Shown here in pieces: positions 1 through 9,847 of a stretch of DNA of 64,000 nt. The stretch's first letter is position 1, and every line of letters begins with the position of its first letter. Both the position numbers and the translations under genes were made by a program. Source of the DNA: Sulfurimicrobium sp963741495 (GTDB lineage Bacteria; Pseudomonadota; Gammaproteobacteria; Burkholderiales; Sulfuricellaceae); the NCBI GenBank assembly GCA_963741495.1, contig CAVUID010000015.1, positions 1 to 64,000 of the forward strand, written 5' to 3'. The notes under the pieces are model-generated. The model worked only from the letters and a program-made list of their open reading frames with translations, was not told where the DNA came from and ran no database searches.

Positions 1-1
1 C

Positions 2-415
2 ACATTGATTGAAGTGATGATCGTGGTTGCGATTATAGGGATATTGGCCTCGATTGCGTTGCCTGCCTATAACCGCTACCTTCAGCGCGGAAAGGCTCAG
101 GAGCCCATTAGCTTCCTGTCAGATCTGCGAGTGAAGCTTGAGCAGTCTTTTCAGGATGGCCGAAGGTACGATAACTATGTGGCTGGTGATTGCGACTTAA
201 TTAGTGGTGGCGGCTCCGCAGTGGCAGGGGCTAAATATTTCACTTATGTTTGTACTACCACGGCAAATACCTACACCATTACGGCGACTGGTATCGGTAG
301 CGAGGATATGGGGGGCTACAGCTATACCATCGACCAGGACAATAATAAAACTTCTTCAACTCCTGACAGCGGCGGGGGAAATTGCTGGGTCACGAAAGCG
401 GGGCAATCGTGTTAA
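2..415 (+). CDS. PilE-like type IV pilin, 5' end cut off by the window edge
   Basis: The reading frame is already open at the window edge. Its first visible residues, TLIEVMIVVAIIGILA, are the hydrophobic prepilin N-terminus just after the G|F cleavage site, so the start codon and leader lie upstream. The Glu at mature position 5, the N-terminal helix and the following ALPAYNRYLQRGKAQE segment are typical of PilE/ComE-type pilins. Cysteines near the C-terminus could form the D-region disulfide. It is the first gene of a minor pilin operon and its stop overlaps the likely GTG start of fimT. It may be a major-like or minor pilin (PilE of the pilVWXY1E clusters); the order here, with pilE first, differs from Pseudomonas, where pilE is last. 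Confidence 0.85.
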   Translation, partial: TLIEVMIVVAIIGILASIALPAYNRYLQRGKAQEPISFLSDLRVKLEQSFQDGRRYDNYVAGDCDLISGGGSAVAGAKYFTYVCTTTANTYTITATGIGSEDMGGYSYTIDQDNNKTSSTPDSGGGNCWVTKAGQSC

Positions 416-933
416 AAGCTCTGCATGGCAATGGGGAAAGTGGTTTTTCCCTGATCGAGTTAATGATCGCAATTGCACTTCTGGCGCTCGTGGTTGCTCT
501 GGGTGTACCCGGATATAAAACCTGGGTTCAGAATACCCAAATCCGCAATGCGGCTGAGTCCATGTTGAACGGACTCCAGGTGGCACGCATGGAGTCCGTT
601 CAGCGCAATCACGGCGTCAAGTTCGAACTGGCCGCTGGGACTGGCTGGAAGGTTAGCTGTGAACCGGTAGATGCTGTGTGCGCCGATGATCCTATACAGG
701 AGCGCTCTTCCAGTGACGGATCGTCTGGTTCCATTAACGTAACGCCTGCTGCAGTTGTTATTATTTTTAACCAGTTGGGTGGAAGTGACGGAGTATACAC
801 TCTGGATATTGACTCTTCTGCGATAGCGGCATCTGATCAGCGACCATTGCGTATTATGGTTGATGTTGGTGGAAGTAGTCGGATGTGCGATCCAGATTCT
901 GGTCTCGATTCATCTGACCCGCGTAAGTGTTAA
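409..933 (+). CDS. fimT: FimT/GspH-family minor pseudopilin
   Basis: It begins with a short leader ending in Gly followed by FSLIELMIAIALLALVVALG, a class III prepilin cleavage site and hydrophobic helix with Glu5. The remainder resembles the GspH/FimT domain (about 170 aa). I chose GTG at 409 because it overlaps the upstream stop and leaves a short charged leader; an upstream TTG at 382 is also possible. As a minor pilin it should be processed by PilD and help prime pilus assembly in the inner membrane. It is followed after 13 bases by pilV. Confidence 0.85.
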   Translation: MLKALHGNGESGFSLIELMIAIALLALVVALGVPGYKTWVQNTQIRNAAESMLNGLQVARMESVQRNHGVKFELAAGTGWKVSCEPVDAVCADDPIQERSSSDGSSGSINVTPAAVVIIFNQLGGSDGVYTLDIDSSAIAASDQRPLRIMVDVGGSSRMCDPDSGLDSSDPRKC

Positions 934-946
934 CGAGGTTCCGAAG

Positions 947-1399
947 ATGCACAGAAAAGCCAAAATTCTCTTGAACCACCCCCATGTGGCTTTGCCTCGG
1001 CGTGAGCTTCTCGCAAATAGTAGAGTTGCAAGGCATGCTCAGAATGGCGTGGTGTTGTTGGAGGCGCTAATTGCAATCCTGATATTCTCCATGGGAATAC
1101 TCGCTGTGGTGGGTTTGCAGGCAGCTATGATAAAGAATACATCTGACTCTAAATACCGTGCTGATGCCAGTTATATCGCGCAACAAAGAGTGGGGCAACT
1201 TTGGGTGGATCAGGCCAACCTAGCTAATTATGCTGAAAGCGACACGGATATATCTGATTTGCTGCCTAATGGCACGCGCACAACTATCCGGGATGGCGTC
1301 AACCCCAATCAATTTACCGTGATGATCGGGTGGCAACAGCCTGGCACAGATGCCCAGCATACCTTTACCACCATTGCTCGTATTGATGGAGGGTTATGA
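947..1399 (+). CDS. pilV: type IV pilus modification protein PilV
   Basis: ATG at 947 is preceded by a GAGG ribosome site at 934-937. The protein has a leader of about 30 residues, then NGVVLLEALIAILIFSMGIL, the PilV prepilin-like N-terminus (cleavage site less canonical than in fimT). The C-terminal half is short (about 150 aa in total), as in PilV/PilI of betaproteobacteria. It is a minor pilin thought to sit in the priming complex with PilW, PilX and PilY1. Its stop overlaps the pilW start in an ATGA junction, so the two are probably translationally coupled. The frame is open further upstream to 860, but the ribosome site favours 947. Confidence 0.85.
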   Translation: MHRKAKILLNHPHVALPRRELLANSRVARHAQNGVVLLEALIAILIFSMGILAVVGLQAAMIKNTSDSKYRADASYIAQQRVGQLWVDQANLANYAESDTDISDLLPNGTRTTIRDGVNPNQFTVMIGWQQPGTDAQHTFTTIARIDGGL

Positions 1400-2436
1400 T
1401 CATGCCATCAAGTAGCAATAAAATATCCTCTCATCAAGCTGGTTTCAGCCTGATGGAAATCCTTGTGGGCCTGGTAATAGGTTTGCTTGCCACCATGGTC
1501 ATCATGCAGGTGTTTGCTGTTTTTGAAGGGCAAAAGCGCAGTACTACCGGAAGCGCCGATGCCCAGACCAATGGCAGTATCGCGCTCTATGCCGTTGCAC
1601 GTGATGCGCATATGGCAGGCTACTCACTAATGCCCGTTGCAGACTCTCCGTTCAAGTGCACAACTCTAACCTTTGGCACAACAGGGATTACAGGCATCTC
1701 TCCTGTCACAATTACCGATGGTGTTAGCGACACAATTATCATCCGCTACGGAAATTCTCCCTCTGGCGGTATTCCGACTACGATTGACTCCATGGGCGTA
1801 CCGAGTGCTAATGATGCGACCGTAGTCAGTAATTTTGCATGCCATGCGAATGATATTGCATTTATTACCAATGGAACCACGTGTGCGATGACAAGAGTAA
1901 ACGCTGTTGCAGGAGCCAAAACAGTAACTCTGGCAGAAACTGCCGCAACGGCAATCGGTGCTAATCTTGCCTGCTTGGGGCCATCTTGGAATGAGATAGC
2001 CTATGACGTGAATAATGGCACTATGGAACGAAGTGGTAACCCAAGCGTGGCAGGCGTTGTCAACCTTCAGGCGCAGTATGGGGTTGCCGCCGCTGGACTG
2101 CTTAACAGCGACCCTGATTTTAATACGGTTGTTCAATGGGTCGATGCGACAGGGACATGGGCTGCACCTACTATTGCTGATCGCAACCGTATCAAGGCAA
2201 TCCGCGTCGCAGTGGTGGCGCGCAACAGCCAGATGGAAAAGGAAAATGTGACCGAGGCGTGCAGTTCGACTTCGTCTGCCACGCCTACTGGCCTGTGCGC
2301 ATGGGCAGGAAGTGGCACCTCACCTGCGCCGACCATTGATTTGACTGCTGACGCAGATTGGCAGCGTTATCGCTACCGGGTATATGAAACCATCATTCCT
2401 CTGCGCAATATGATCTGGGCCAGGGATACATTATGA
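1396..2436 (+). CDS. pilW: type IV pilus assembly protein PilW
   Basis: A leader of about 17 residues ends in QAG, then FSLMEILVGLVIGLLATMVI, a prepilin N-terminus with Glu5. The 346 aa length and the C-terminal segment with paired cysteines (EACSSTSSATPTGLCAW) fit the PilW family. It starts within the pilV stop (ATGA) and ends within the pilX start (ATGA), so the three minor pilins form one coupled unit. Two ATGs (1396, 1402) are possible starts. Confidence 0.88.
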   Translation: MIMPSSSNKISSHQAGFSLMEILVGLVIGLLATMVIMQVFAVFEGQKRSTTGSADAQTNGSIALYAVARDAHMAGYSLMPVADSPFKCTTLTFGTTGITGISPVTITDGVSDTIIIRYGNSPSGGIPTTIDSMGVPSANDATVVSNFACHANDIAFITNGTTCAMTRVNAVAGAKTVTLAETAATAIGANLACLGPSWNEIAYDVNNGTMERSGNPSVAGVVNLQAQYGVAAAGLLNSDPDFNTVVQWVDATGTWAAPTIADRNRIKAIRVAVVARNSQMEKENVTEACSSTSSATPTGLCAWAGSGTSPAPTIDLTADADWQRYRYRVYETIIPLRNMIWARDTL

Positions 2437-3041
2437 AACCACTATCCAAAATCTATACCCCTGGGGGGATAAAACAACGCGGAGTGGTGCTTTTTATCGC
2501 TCTTATCGCGCTGGTTGTAATGTCGCTTGCAGCAGTTGCGCTGGTGCGCTCTGTCGACACCTCGACCATTATTGCGGGCAATCTTGCATTCAAACAATCA
2601 GCCACCAGTTCCGCGGATAGTGGGTTTGAGGACGCGATTACCTGGTTGGCGGCAAATAGTACAGCAGAAATCTGGACGAATCCCGCTCATGTGCTCAATG
2701 TGACCAATGCTGGGGGCGGGTATTATTCAAATTTTGATGAAACTGGCCTGGATATTACTGCAGACGCAACTTGGACTGCTGGCAGCGCGGATGGCGGTAC
2801 CGATGCCACAAATAATGCCATCCGTTACATTGTTCAGCGCATGTGCCGAAATGCCAATCAGGTGGTTACAACTACAGACTGCCTGTTCGGGCCTTCAGGG
2901 CCCGGAGGCGGGGGGAGCCAAAAGGCCGAGCCCACAGGGTATTTGGGGATTTCTTCAAGCGGTTCGCCCATGTATCGCGTCACTGCTCGGGTTACCGGTC
3001 CGAGAAATACCGTCAGCTACATACAGGCATTCGTTTACTAG
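2433..3041 (+). CDS. pilX: PilX-type minor pilin
   Basis: The N-terminus QRGVVLFIALIALVVMSLAA is the PilX_N signature, in which the usual Phe-Thr-Leu-Ile-Glu pattern is replaced by a more hydrophobic helix without the canonical Glu5. The following stretch, IIAGNLAFKQSATSSADSGF, is also conserved in this family. Length is 202 aa. It overlaps pilW by four bases and is followed by a strong GGAGG site at 3041-3045 for pilY1. PilX is a minor pilin needed for pilus biogenesis and, in Neisseria, aggregation; here the role is inferred from the family and neighbours. Confidence 0.85.
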   Translation: MKPLSKIYTPGGIKQRGVVLFIALIALVVMSLAAVALVRSVDTSTIIAGNLAFKQSATSSADSGFEDAITWLAANSTAEIWTNPAHVLNVTNAGGGYYSNFDETGLDITADATWTAGSADGGTDATNNAIRYIVQRMCRNANQVVTTTDCLFGPSGPGGGGSQKAEPTGYLGISSSGSPMYRVTARVTGPRNTVSYIQAFVY

Positions 3042-3050
3042 GAGGCAAGC

Positions 3051-6000
3051 ATGAAACACTACCCGGACACTCATCGAATGGCTTACCGCATGCTCAGCCT
3101 TGCACTCATGGTCGGCTTGGCTTTTCCTCTGCCCTCTCTTGCTGCACCGGTTGCGCTGGCGACTGCGCCGCTGAATAATGCAACCACCACGGCGGTTCTG
3201 CCCAACCTGATGTTTATTCTGGATAATTCCGGGAGTATGGGACAGGATTTCACGCCGGATTACATGTCGACGTATAACGTATCTGCGGCTAGTGGGGCTA
3301 ATCCGTGGACAGATAGCTCCTGGAGTCCGGCCAGCGACGAAAAAGTCTGCAAGGATAGTGCTGACGATGATGGCAGTGTGTCAAATGTGATTACTTCTTC
3401 GACGAATCCACTGGATTTGTGCGTGGTGGGTGATGTGCCCTACATGACCAGCGCGATGAATTCTCAGTATTACAACCCGGCAATTCGGTACACTCCTGGG
3501 GTCAATGCTGACGGGAGTGAAAAACCTAGCCAGACCAATCCAACCAGCGTGCTTACCGACGGTTACAACAAGCAGAACAGGACCCAGTTGTATGTCAGTA
3601 CGACTTCTGTCAACTTAACCACTTCTTATCCTGACCGGGTGTGGTGTACAAAAAACAATCCCACTTCTGCAGAATTGACTAACCCATCTGTATGCCAAGT
3701 AAATAGTAATTACCTTTACCCCGATGCTACCTACAAATACGGGCGTAGCAGCAGCGGCAGCAGTAGTGATGTCTGGGGCATCTACGGTAATCCTTATTAC
3801 TACGATGTGGTCCCTACCGAATACTGCACTGCAGCAGACCTGAAAACCTGCATCCTTTCATCAGTTTCGACTGGAACCTACACTTTCCCGGCTAAATCAC
3901 GCTGGTGCAGCGATACTGCGTTGACAACCTGCCAGGCTACCAAAACTGCGACCTACAAGTACCCGCGTTACGTGGGGGCGAGCACCACTAGCGTGGCCGC
4001 TTCGGGAACGATTGTTGTGAGCGGAACATCAAGAAACCAGAATGTTTCAAGCATGAAGGTAAACAACGTCGAGATCCTGGGCGCCACGGTTAGTTGGGGG
4101 AATACTGAAAATGATGCCGGTTTTGCCGCGGCAATTGCTGCCCAGATCAATGCCTATGCTTCCAACCCCGAATATACAGCCACGGTAAGCAGCACAACAA
4201 TTACTGTTACCTCTACACAGGCTGCAGGAGCTACCGCAAACGGTGATGTGAATCCTATGACAAAAGCGCAGGCCCCACATTTACCATGCCTCTCTCGCCT
4301 GACATCAAGGGCGGCGTGACTGGGACATCCACAGCGCCCTATACTTTTGCCCGCACCAACATTGTTTCCAGCTAATAACAGCTATTCCAAAGCGGCTAAC
4401 CGTACCGACTGTGCTGGTGCAACCTGCACCTATGCCGAAGAAGTCACCAATTTTGGCAACTGGTACGCCTACTACCGTACCCGCATGCAGGGTATGAAGA
4501 GCGCTGCAAGCAAGGCATTCAAGACAATTGACAACCGTTATCGTGTCGGTTTTTTCACACTCAACAGTCAGAGTACCAATTATCTGCCAATCGCCCGGTT
4601 TGATAACCTGTCTTCTGGTTCCGAGGCGGTTAATCAGAAATCAACCTGGTATTCTCGGCTGTTCAATGCCACGCCGGGTTCCGGCACGCCATTGCGTTCA
4701 ACGCTGAGTACGGTGGGGCGTATTTTTGCCGGCAAGAAGCCAGTTGGATCCTCAGACCCGATGCAGTATTCTTGCCAGCAGAATTTTTCTCTGCTCACGA
4801 CAGATGGTTACTGGAATACCGATAGCACGAGCGATGTCCAAGGATATCAATGGATCGGCAATCGGCAATCTGGATGCTGCACCCACTGCGCGCCCGATGT
4901 ATGAAGGCCCATCTGCAACTTCCGCCACGCTGGCCGATGCCAGCAAGTATTACTACGATACCGATATCCGCAACCCCGCGCTGGGTAACTGCACTGGTAG
5001 TCTGGGGCTGGATGTGTGCGAGGATAATGTGTTTGTCGGTAGCACGGACAATAACCCCAAACAACACATGACCACCTTCACTTTGGGCTTGGGCGTGGAT
5101 GGAACTTTGACCTTTAGCGGTGATTACAAAACGGTTAAGGATCTGACTTCGGCACCGTCGGATGCACGGCTTGATTATTACAATCTTTACTATGGGACCG
5201 GTTCGCCAGCTGTGAATTGGCCAGTTCCCGTTTCCGGCAACGAGACTACGGTGGATGATTTGTGGCACGCCGCCGTTAATGGTCAGGGTACCTATTTTAG
5301 CGCCAAAGATCCCGCTGAACTAAGCAGTGGCCTGAACGATGCACTCCAACAAATTGGTGCAAAACTGGGCGCGGGTGCGGCAGCTGCAACCAGTTCTCTT
5401 GATCTTACCCCCGGTGAAAACTTTGCCTATCTGGCTACCTACACCACAGTAAAATGGACCGGCAATCTGGAAGCTCGGTCTGTTAATGTGGATACTGCTG
5501 TTCCCAGTTTGGCCGCGACCTGGTGCGCCGAAGATGTTGTCTCCGGTTCCTGTGCTGCGCCAGGGGCTATCGCAGCTGAGGTGAGCGGTGGCAGCACAAT
5601 TTATTATTGCGTGACACCCGTTTCTACGCCGACTGACTGCAACGCCCCAGGCATACTTGATGGCACCACCTGCAAGGTCGAAGTAGCCACTTCCTGCACC
5701 GGTACCATGCGGCCCCTGGTGAGTGCCAGTAGCGATTCACGAACGATCTATACCAAAGTGGCGGGTAGTCGGGGTAATTTTGAATATGCGAATCTGAACC
5801 CAGCTTATTTTACGGGTACGGGCCTTAGCCAGTGGTCAACACTGACCGCAGCTCAGCAGACTGCTGCCGCAGGAGAAAATCTGGTTAATTTCTTGCGTGG
5901 TCAGACCGGGTATGAAGACCGACCCACAAATGACGCTACCCAGAGGATTTACCGCTATCGTGAGGCGGTGTTGGGGGACGTGGTGGAATCCCAGCCGGCC

Positions 6001-7366
6001 TTTGTTGGAAAGCCGTCCTTTGAATATACCGATACGGGTTACAGCAGTTTCGTTACCGCACAAACATCTCAGGGCTCGCACGGTATATATGGGCGCCAAT
6101 GATGGTATGTTGCACGCTTTCGATGCGGATACCGGAGTAGAGCGCTGGGCCTATGTGCCAAGCATGGTTATTCCCAATATGTGGAAACTGGCGGACAAGA
6201 ACTATGCCACCATGCACAGCTACTATGTAAATGGCTCTGCAACTGTCGGTGACGTCTATGACGGAAGCAGTTGGCGCACCATCCTGGTGGGTGGGTTGGG
6301 TGGAGGCGGGCGCGGTTATTACGCGCTGGATGTCACCAATCCTGCCAATCCTGTTTTGCTTTGGGAACTTACCACGGCTCAAGATAGTGATATTGGATAT
6401 AGCTTCGGTTACCCAGTCCGGACCAAGCTGGCAGATGGAACCTGGGTTGTGCTGGTTACCTCAGGTTATAACAATATCAGTCCAGGAACGGGTAAAGGAT
6501 TTTTGTATGTACTCAATCCAGTGACGGGTACTGTTATTAGGAAGATCGACACGGGTGCTGGCGATGCCACCACTCCAAGCGGTTTGGCGAGATTCTCTGT
6601 ATGGGTGGACGACGCACTTAAGGATAATACTGCTGGTTACGTATATGGAGGAGATCTGCTTGGCAATGTTTGGCGGTTCGATATCAATGCAGGGACGGCT
6701 ATGAAATTTGCCGAGCTGAAAGACAATACGGGCAATCCGCAACCTATTACTGCGGCACCGGAATTGGGTGAAGCCAATGGCAAGCGCGTGGTGTTCGTGG
6801 GAACAGGTAAATATCTTGAAAACAGTGATCTGACAGATGGACAGCTGCAATCACTTTACGCAATCAAGGATGATGAAGCGACCTCGACTCTGGTTAATCC
6901 ACGAACCACGTTGGTTGAGCAGGTACTGACTACCAATGCCAATAAACGTACTGTTACCAATAATCCAGTGAATTTCACTGCTGATCGTGGCTGGTATGTT
7001 AATTTCCCGGATCCCGGTGAGCGAGTTAACGTAAATCCATTGCTGGCTTGGGGTGTGCTTGTGGCACCAACTATCGTGCCAACTCCTTCTGTTTGCTCCC
7101 CGGGGGGCTATGGCTGGCTCAATTACTTTAATTACAAGACAGGCGGTACGGCGCCGGGTGCGGCAGGCAATCTGGCTGGTCAGAGATTCGACTCACCCAT
7201 TGTGGGTGTCACTCCAGTCAAGAAGAGTGATGGGAAAGGCGATATATTGGTTACCAGTGGTGATGGTAGCCTGAAAAAACCACCTGAAGATCCAGGCCTG
7301 GGAGGTGAGGCAGGCGGGTCCGAATTCAAGTCCAAGCGAGTGATATGGCGCGAACTGGTTCAATAA
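3051..7366 (+). pseudogene. pilY1: pilY1, tip adhesin/assembly factor, broken by four single-base frameshifts
   Basis: The reading is clearly PilY1: signal peptide, a VWA-like domain with the metal-binding LDNSGSMGQ motif near residue 60, a central region with RTDC...CTYAEEVTNFGNWYAYYRTRMQ, and a C-terminal beta-propeller (YMGANDGMLHAFDADTG) ending in WRELVQ. No single frame covers it. Homology moves from frame 3 to frame 2 near 4262-4265 (a base missing in an A run), back to frame 3 near 4371 (extra base), to frame 1 near 4842 (extra base in GG) and to frame 2 near 6071 (extra base in GGG). Net excess is two bases; corrected length would be about 1437 aa, normal for the family. Both ends are intact. 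Either the gene is decaying or the assembly has local indel errors; neighbouring genes show none. Confidence 0.85.
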
Positions 7367-7442
7367 TACGGTGTAAAGACACTACTGATTGCGGCTTGAA
7401 AAGATTGGAAGTGTGAAAGCACCCTGTAACTTGGCAAAATTT

Positions 7443-7477
7443 AAACCCCGCTTCTCACCAAGAAGCGGGGTTTTTTT
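7443..7477 (+). terminator. rho-independent terminator of the pilus operon
   Basis: A perfect 13-base-pair stem (AAACCCCGCTTCT with its complement) with a 5-base loop is followed by a run of seven T. It lies 77 bases past the pilY1 stop and between convergent genes. Confidence 0.92.
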
Positions 7478-7549
7478 CTGATTGGTTACTTCGCTAGATC
7501 TGAGTGAATAGTTTTTTATTGTCAGTTTAGAAAAGAGGGGGTTCCCCTT

Positions 7550-9796
7550 TTAGTTTTGCCTCACGCAATCCACATAGTAGCGCTTCTTGCCATCGACCGA
7601 TTCCTGCACCAGTCCATGAATATCGGTCTCGAAGCCGGGGAATTTCTCGTTGAAATCGCGTGCGAACTTGAGATAGCGCACAATGGTGCTGTTGAAGCGT
7701 TCGCCCGGAATCAGGAGGGGAATGCCCGGCGGGTAGGGCGTGAGCAGCACGCTGGTGACGCGGCCGGTCAGGTCGTCGATTTCCACCCTGTCGATTTCAC
7801 GATGCGCCATTTTGGCAAAAGCATCGGTCGGCTTCATCGCCGGCTCCATGTTGGAGAGGTACATTTCAGTCGTCAGGCGTGCGATGTCGTTGGCCTTGTA
7901 GATGCCGTGGATGCTGTCTGAAAGATCTTTCAGTCCGACCCGCTCGTAGCGCGGATGCTTGGCGACGAATTCCGGTAGCACGCGCCATAGCGGCTGGTTG
8001 CGGTCGTAATCGTCCTTGAACTGCTGCAATTCGGTGAGCATGGTGTTCCAGCGGCCTTTGGTGATGCCGATGGTAAACATGATGAAGAAGGAATACAGGC
8101 CTGTTTTTTCCACGATAACGCCGTGTTCGGCCAGGTATTTAGTGACGATTCCGGCCGGGATGCCTGAGTCGGAGAAGCCGCCGTCCATGCTTAGCCCTGG
8201 TGTGATGATGGTGGCCTTGATCGGGTCGAGCATGTTGAAGCCCGGTGCCAGATTGCCGAAACCGTGCCAGTGCTCGTTGTCGTGCAGCATCCAGTCTTCG
8301 CGATCGCCGATGCCTTCCTCCGCCAGATTGTCTGGCCCCCACACCTTGAACCACCACGAGTCGCCGAATTCTTCATCCACCTTGCGCATGGCGCGGCGGA
8401 AGTCGAGTGCTTCGAGGATCGATTCTTCTACCAGCGAGGTGCCGCCGGGCGGCTCCATCATCGCTGCCGCCACGTCGCAAGAAGCGATGATGGCGTATTG
8501 CGGGCTGGTGGAGGTGTGCATCAGGTAGGCTTCGTTGAATACATCGCGGTCGAATTTTCCAGTATCCGAATCCTGCACCAGGATCTGCGAGGCCTGAGAC
8601 AGGCCTGCCAGCAATTTGTGGGTGGATTGCGTGGCGAAAATCGTGGATTCCTTCGGACGCGGCCTGTTCTTTCCGATGGCGTGCATATCCTTGTAGAAGT
8701 TATGGAACGTGGCATGCGGCAGCCAGGCTTCATCGAAGTGCAGGGTGTCAATCTTGCCGTCCAGCATGCGCTTGATGGTTTCTACGTTGTAGATCACGCC
8801 GTCATAGGTGCTCTGGGTGATGGTCAGCACGCGTGGTGCGCCCGTGGCTTCGCGCGCAAACGGATTGGCAGCGATTTTTTTCTGGATGTTTTCCCACTTG
8901 AATTCTTCCAGCGAGATCGGTCCGATGATGCCGTAATGGTTGCGCGTCGGGGTCAGGAAGACGGGGATTGCGCCGGTCATGATAATGGCGTGGAGGATGG
9001 ACTTGTGGCAGTTGCGGTCAACCACCACCACATCGCCCGGCGCCACGGTGGAATGCCAGACCATCTTGTTCGAGGTGGAGGTGCCGTTGGTGACGAAAAA
9101 CAGGTGGTCGGCGTTGAAAATCCGTGCGGCATTGCGCTCGGAAGCGGCAACCGGGCCGGTATGGTCGAGCAGCTGGCCGAGTTCATCTACGGCATTGCAC
9201 ACGTCGGCGCGCAACATGTTCTCGCCGAAAAACTGGTGGAACATTTGTCCCACCGGGCTCTTGAGGAAAGCCACGCCGCCGGAATGGCCGGGGCAATGCC
9301 AGGAATAGGAGCCGTCCGCCGCATAATGGGTCAGGGCGCGGAAGAATGGCGGCGCCAGTGAATCCAGATAAGCCTTGGCTTCGCGCACCACGTAGCGGGC
9401 GATGAACTCCGGCGTATCCTCGAACATGTGAATGAAGCCGTGCAATTCCTTCAGCACATCGTTGGGGATGTGGCGCGAGGTGCGGGTTTCGCCATACAGG
9501 AAGATCGGGATCTCGGCATTGCGGCGGCGGATCTCTTCAACAAAGGCGCGAATCTGGGCAACAGCGTGCTCCGCCGCTTCCGGCGTGGAAAACTCTTCAT
9601 CGTCGATCGACAGGATAAAGGTCGAAGCACGGCTCTGCTGCTGTGCGAATGAGGTCAGGTCACCGTAGCTGGTGGCACCCAGCACTTCCAGGCCCTCTTC
9701 TTCGATGGCCTTGACCAGTACGCGGATGCCGATGCCGCTCGCATTCTCCGAGCGGAAATCTTCGTCAATAATAACTACGGGAAAACGGAATCTCAC
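7550..9796 (-). CDS. Orn/Lys/Arg decarboxylase class-I family protein
   Basis: A fold-type I PLP decarboxylase of 748 aa, close to the lengths of E. coli AdiA (755) and LdcI (715). It has an N-terminal receiver-like wing domain (about 1-130), then the PLP domain with STHKLLAGLSQASQ, whose Lys394 should form the Schiff base, and upstream FVTNGTSTSNK and HFDEAW cofactor-binding segments. It starts with GTG behind an AGGAG site. The family decarboxylates arginine, lysine or ornithine to a polyamine or diamine; the substrate cannot be decided from sequence here. No antiporter gene is adjacent, which argues against a dedicated acid-resistance pair at this locus. It is downstream of sppA on the same strand with a 51-base gap. 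Confidence 0.9.
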   Translation of the reverse strand: MRFRFPVVIIDEDFRSENASGIGIRVLVKAIEEEGLEVLGATSYGDLTSFAQQQSRASTFILSIDDEEFSTPEAAEHAVAQIRAFVEEIRRRNAEIPIFLYGETRTSRHIPNDVLKELHGFIHMFEDTPEFIARYVVREAKAYLDSLAPPFFRALTHYAADGSYSWHCPGHSGGVAFLKSPVGQMFHQFFGENMLRADVCNAVDELGQLLDHTGPVAASERNAARIFNADHLFFVTNGTSTSNKMVWHSTVAPGDVVVVDRNCHKSILHAIIMTGAIPVFLTPTRNHYGIIGPISLEEFKWENIQKKIAANPFAREATGAPRVLTITQSTYDGVIYNVETIKRMLDGKIDTLHFDEAWLPHATFHNFYKDMHAIGKNRPRPKESTIFATQSTHKLLAGLSQASQILVQDSDTGKFDRDVFNEAYLMHTSTSPQYAIIASCDVAAAMMEPPGGTSLVEESILEALDFRRAMRKVDEEFGDSWWFKVWGPDNLAEEGIGDREDWMLHDNEHWHGFGNLAPGFNMLDPIKATIITPGLSMDGGFSDSGIPAGIVTKYLAEHGVIVEKTGLYSFFIMFTIGITKGRWNTMLTELQQFKDDYDRNQPLWRVLPEFVAKHPRYERVGLKDLSDSIHGIYKANDIARLTTEMYLSNMEPAMKPTDAFAKMAHREIDRVEIDDLTGRVTSVLLTPYPPGIPLLIPGERFNSTIVRYLKFARDFNEKFPGFETDIHGLVQESVDGKKRYYVDCVRQN

Positions 9797-9816
9797 AATT
9801 TCTCCTCGGGAATTTC

Positions 9817-9840
9817 TCCCTCCCCTTGAAGGGGAAGGGA
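9817..9840. repeat. short palindrome between sppA and the decarboxylase gene
   Basis: TCCCTCCCC and GGGGAAGGGA face each other around a TTGAA centre, forming a hairpin in the 51-base gap. It loosely resembles the CCTCCCC/GGGGAGG hairpins at 52 kb but lacks the TTGTCA loop. It could act as an mRNA processing or attenuation hairpin; no T tract follows on either strand. Confidence 0.55.
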
Positions 9841-9847
9841 CAAAAAA

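Noticed and set aside
4347..4904. Separate small genes within pilY1
   Set aside because: The pieces in three frames join into one continuous PilY1 sequence, so they are not independent genes.
8264..9361. 365-codon open frame antisense to the decarboxylase
   Set aside because: No family similarity; explained by codon bias of the decarboxylase gene.
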